NCBI RefSeq assembly: GCF_001305575.3
Contig: NZ_CP012373.2
Span: forward strand, 3,172,261-3,236,260
Length of the DNA stretch: 64,000 nucleotides
Reading direction: 5' to 3'
Source: Beggiatoa leptomitoformis
GTDB lineage: Bacteria; Pseudomonadota; Gammaproteobacteria; Beggiatoales; Beggiatoaceae
The position numbers and the translations under genes are program-made. Below the pieces are notes generated by a model. The model ran no database searches and was not told the DNA's origin. It was given only the letters and a program-made list of their open reading frames with translations. Of the stretch, positions 62,078 through 64,000 are shown in pieces (the stretch's first letter is position 1; the number at the start of each line of letters is the position of its first letter).

Positions 62078-64000
62078 ATGAATATCACGCTTATTACGAT
62101 TACTGAAAAATCCTTTATTAATAATGGTTTTAGTGCCGAGTTGGCATTTAATCATCAACGTCGTTATCAAATCACGATTACACCGCCATTTGATGAAAAA
62201 CAGGAACATAATTTAGCGTGGTATTTTGAAAAGTATTTAGCGTTTCCGTTTACCGATAACGTGCGCTTTAATGAAACTGCTCTCAGTATTAAAACTTATG
62301 GCGAACAGTTATTTAAGCAAGTTTTTCATGAGCCTGATGCGTATAGCGATTATCGGGATGCTTTAAAAACGGGGTTTACCTTAGAAATTATCGGTTCGCC
62401 TGCTTTTCACGCATTGCATTGGGAAAGTTTGCACGATGAAAAACGCCCCGCCCCTTTCGCGCTTCAGTTTGAAATTGTGCGTAAACCTTTGCATTTTAAT
62501 TCACCTTATCAAGCCATTACTCCGCAAGTTTCCCCGACTTTAAATGTGTTGCTCGTTGTTGCGCGTCCGAATGGGCGTAATGATGTCGCATATCGCACGA
62601 TTTCGCGTCCTTTGGTGGAAATGGTGAGAAATAGCGCAGACTTGCATGTGCATTTTGATATTTTGCGTCCTGCGACTTTTCAGGCATTAACTCAACATTT
62701 GGAAGACGTGAAAAAGAAGAAAGGCGCGGGGTTTTATCAGATTGTGCATTTTGATGTGCATGGGGCTGTGTTGGATTATACAACGGCACAAACAGCGGAG
62801 ACAGCGGGGCGCATCAGCTTTGATTATGGGCGGGGCGAATTACAGCCTTTTGAGGGTAAAAAAGCCTTTATTTTTCTAAATCATGAGCAAACAGGCAAAG
62901 CTGCGCCCATTAGTGCGGAGAGTTTGACAGATTTATTGTTTCAGCATGGCGTGCCTGTGGTGTTATTAAATGCCTGTCAGTCGGCAAAACAAGAAAATAC
63001 CAGCACAGAAACCAGTTTAGCCAGTTATTTGATGCAAGCAGGCACGCAAGCGGTGGTCGGGATGGCGTACTCGGTGACGGTGAGCGCGGCAACATTGTTT
63101 ATGCAGACTTTGTATGAACAATTGTTTGAAGGTGCATCGTTAGCAGTAGCAATTCAGCGCGGGCGGTTTGAGTTAGACAAGCAAAAGGAACGGCAGGTTT
63201 ATTATAATCAATTGATTAAATTGGAAGATTGGTTATTGCCTGTGGTTTATCAGAATGTGCCACAAGTTCAGTTTGCTTTGCGGGCGTTTAGTGTAGAAGA
63301 AGAACGTACTTTTTATGAGCAAGATGCCTTGCGTTTTTCAGAGCCTAAAACGGCTTATGGCTTTTTTGGGCGTGATTTGGATATTTTGGAAATTGAAACC
63401 GCTGTTTTAAAGCGAAATAGCTTGTTAATTCAGGGCATGGGTGGTGCAGGAAAAACCACTTTATTAAAACATTTGGGCGCGTGGTGGCAAACAACGCATT
63501 TTGTGGACAAAGTGTTTTATTTTGGGTATGACGAAAAAGCATGGACACGCCAGCAAATCATGCGCGACATAGCGATTCAATTGTGGGGAAAATTAGAATA
63601 TGAACAGCGTTTTCAGGCTTTTAGTGAGGACGCGCAACAGAAAAAATTAGCTAAAGCTTTACGCAGTGAACGGCATTTATTGATTTTGGATAATTTGGAA
63701 TCGGTCACAGGTTCAGCGTTAGCCATTCAGCACGTTTTGACAGTGACAGAGCGCGAAAATTTACAGCATTTTTTACAGGAATTAGTCGGCGGGGCGAGTT
63801 TAGTATTGTTGGGGTCGCGGGGCGCAGAAACTTGGCTAAAAACGGGGACGTTTGAAATAAATCAGTTTATTTTAAATGGCTTAGATTCTGAAGCGGCTTC
63901 GCAATTGGTTAATGAGATTTTAAATAGACATCAGATTAAAACGGAATATAAACAACAAGATGATTTTAAAAAGTTATTAAAATTATTAGCAGGTTATCCG
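62078..64000 (+). CDS. CHAT-domain protease fused to STAND-type NTPase, 3' end cut off
   Basis: The frame is open from ATG 62078 (AAGGA seven bases before) to the window end, 641 codons with no stop, so the gene continues outside. Residues about 140-345 are a caspase-like CHAT domain with the catalytic histidine at 228 (VHFDVHGAV) and cysteine at 300 (VVLLNACQSAK). A STAND NTPase follows: P-loop GMGGAGKTTLLKHLG from residue 453, HLLILDNLESV (Walker B) and LLGSRGAETW (sensor region). The first ~130 residues are an unassigned alpha/beta domain. Such proteins sense a trigger through C-terminal repeats, oligomerise and cleave a partner; repeats would lie beyond the window. The neighbouring small protein is the obvious candidate partner. 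Confidence 0.9.
   Translation, partial: MNITLITITEKSFINNGFSAELAFNHQRRYQITITPPFDEKQEHNLAWYFEKYLAFPFTDNVRFNETALSIKTYGEQLFKQVFHEPDAYSDYRDALKTGFTLEIIGSPAFHALHWESLHDEKRPAPFALQFEIVRKPLHFNSPYQAITPQVSPTLNVLLVVARPNGRNDVAYRTISRPLVEMVRNSADLHVHFDILRPATFQALTQHLEDVKKKKGAGFYQIVHFDVHGAVLDYTTAQTAETAGRISFDYGRGELQPFEGKKAFIFLNHEQTGKAAPISAESLTDLLFQHGVPVVLLNACQSAKQENTSTETSLASYLMQAGTQAVVGMAYSVTVSAATLFMQTLYEQLFEGASLAVAIQRGRFELDKQKERQVYYNQLIKLEDWLLPVVYQNVPQVQFALRAFSVEEERTFYEQDALRFSEPKTAYGFFGRDLDILEIETAVLKRNSLLIQGMGGAGKTTLLKHLGAWWQTTHFVDKVFYFGYDEKAWTRQQIMRDIAIQLWGKLEYEQRFQAFSEDAQQKKLAKALRSERHLLILDNLESVTGSALAIQHVLTVTERENLQHFLQELVGGASLVLLGSRGAETWLKTGTFEINQFILNGLDSEAASQLVNEILNRHQIKTEYKQQDDFKKLLKLLAGYP

Overview
The window looks like chromosome from a moderately AT-rich gammaproteobacterium. 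Many housekeeping proteins (Bfr, YciO, PolA, AspS, KsgA, NadB, GlgB, MshL) resemble gammaproteobacterial versions. Rpn/PD-(D/E)XK genes, a split-type glycine decarboxylase, CHAT/STAND and zinc-ribbon kinase proteins, and dispersed palindromes together suggest a filamentous sulfur bacterium of the Beggiatoa/Thiotrichales type. That placement is inference from protein appearance and was not tested. No rRNA, tRNA or CRISPR array was seen.

Layout. 0-8.9 kb: a cut-off Rpn gene, rsmH outside its usual division cluster, bacterioferritin, a GIY-YIG protein, a receiver-kinase hybrid, a BatB/BatC-type VWA-TPR fusion and nadB. 8.9-12.3 kb: a duplicated secreted beta-propeller gene, each copy with its own terminator, with a broken gene between them. 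12.5-18.4 kb: Tat-exported PhoD and the gcvT-gcvH-gcvPA operon (gcvPB absent). 18.6-24 kb: polA, then a PIF1-like helicase overlapping an MlaE-type permease. 24-26.5 kb: an intact Rpn gene beside a decayed duplicate that carries a 774-bp IS1-family element with an 8-bp target duplication. 26.6-33.7 kb: a frameshifted TpsB transporter, an LprI-domain protein, yciO, an M50 protease and aroQ-accB-accC. 34-46.2 kb: a zinc-ribbon Ser/Thr kinase, a MITE-like element, a split AAA ATPase, glgB, ksgA, folP-xseB, a type I secretion ABC transporter and mshL.

46.2-47 kb is an AT-rich gap with five perfect DnaA boxes and symmetric repeats, which looks like a replication origin or a DnaA-titration site. 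47-57 kb holds a YejA-like binding protein, small membrane and soluble ORFs, a 5'-nucleotidase, a sensor kinase, a CHRD protein and an OlsB-like acyltransferase. Three promoters there carry 11-bp-spaced TTGTCAT-type repeats matching Pho boxes, so nucleotide phosphate scavenging, phosphorus-free lipid synthesis and a 31-residue membrane peptide may form a phosphate-starvation regulon. 57-61.7 kb: an amidotransferase, an FmdB-like protein, aspS and an OpgC-like membrane protein.

The right edge (61.7-64 kb) holds a small membrane-associated protein followed by a CHAT protease-STAND NTPase that runs off the window. This is a candidate conflict or regulated cell-death module. Recurrent short palindromes and GATTCAGAC-type repeats lie between many genes, and one encodes the KsgA C-terminus.
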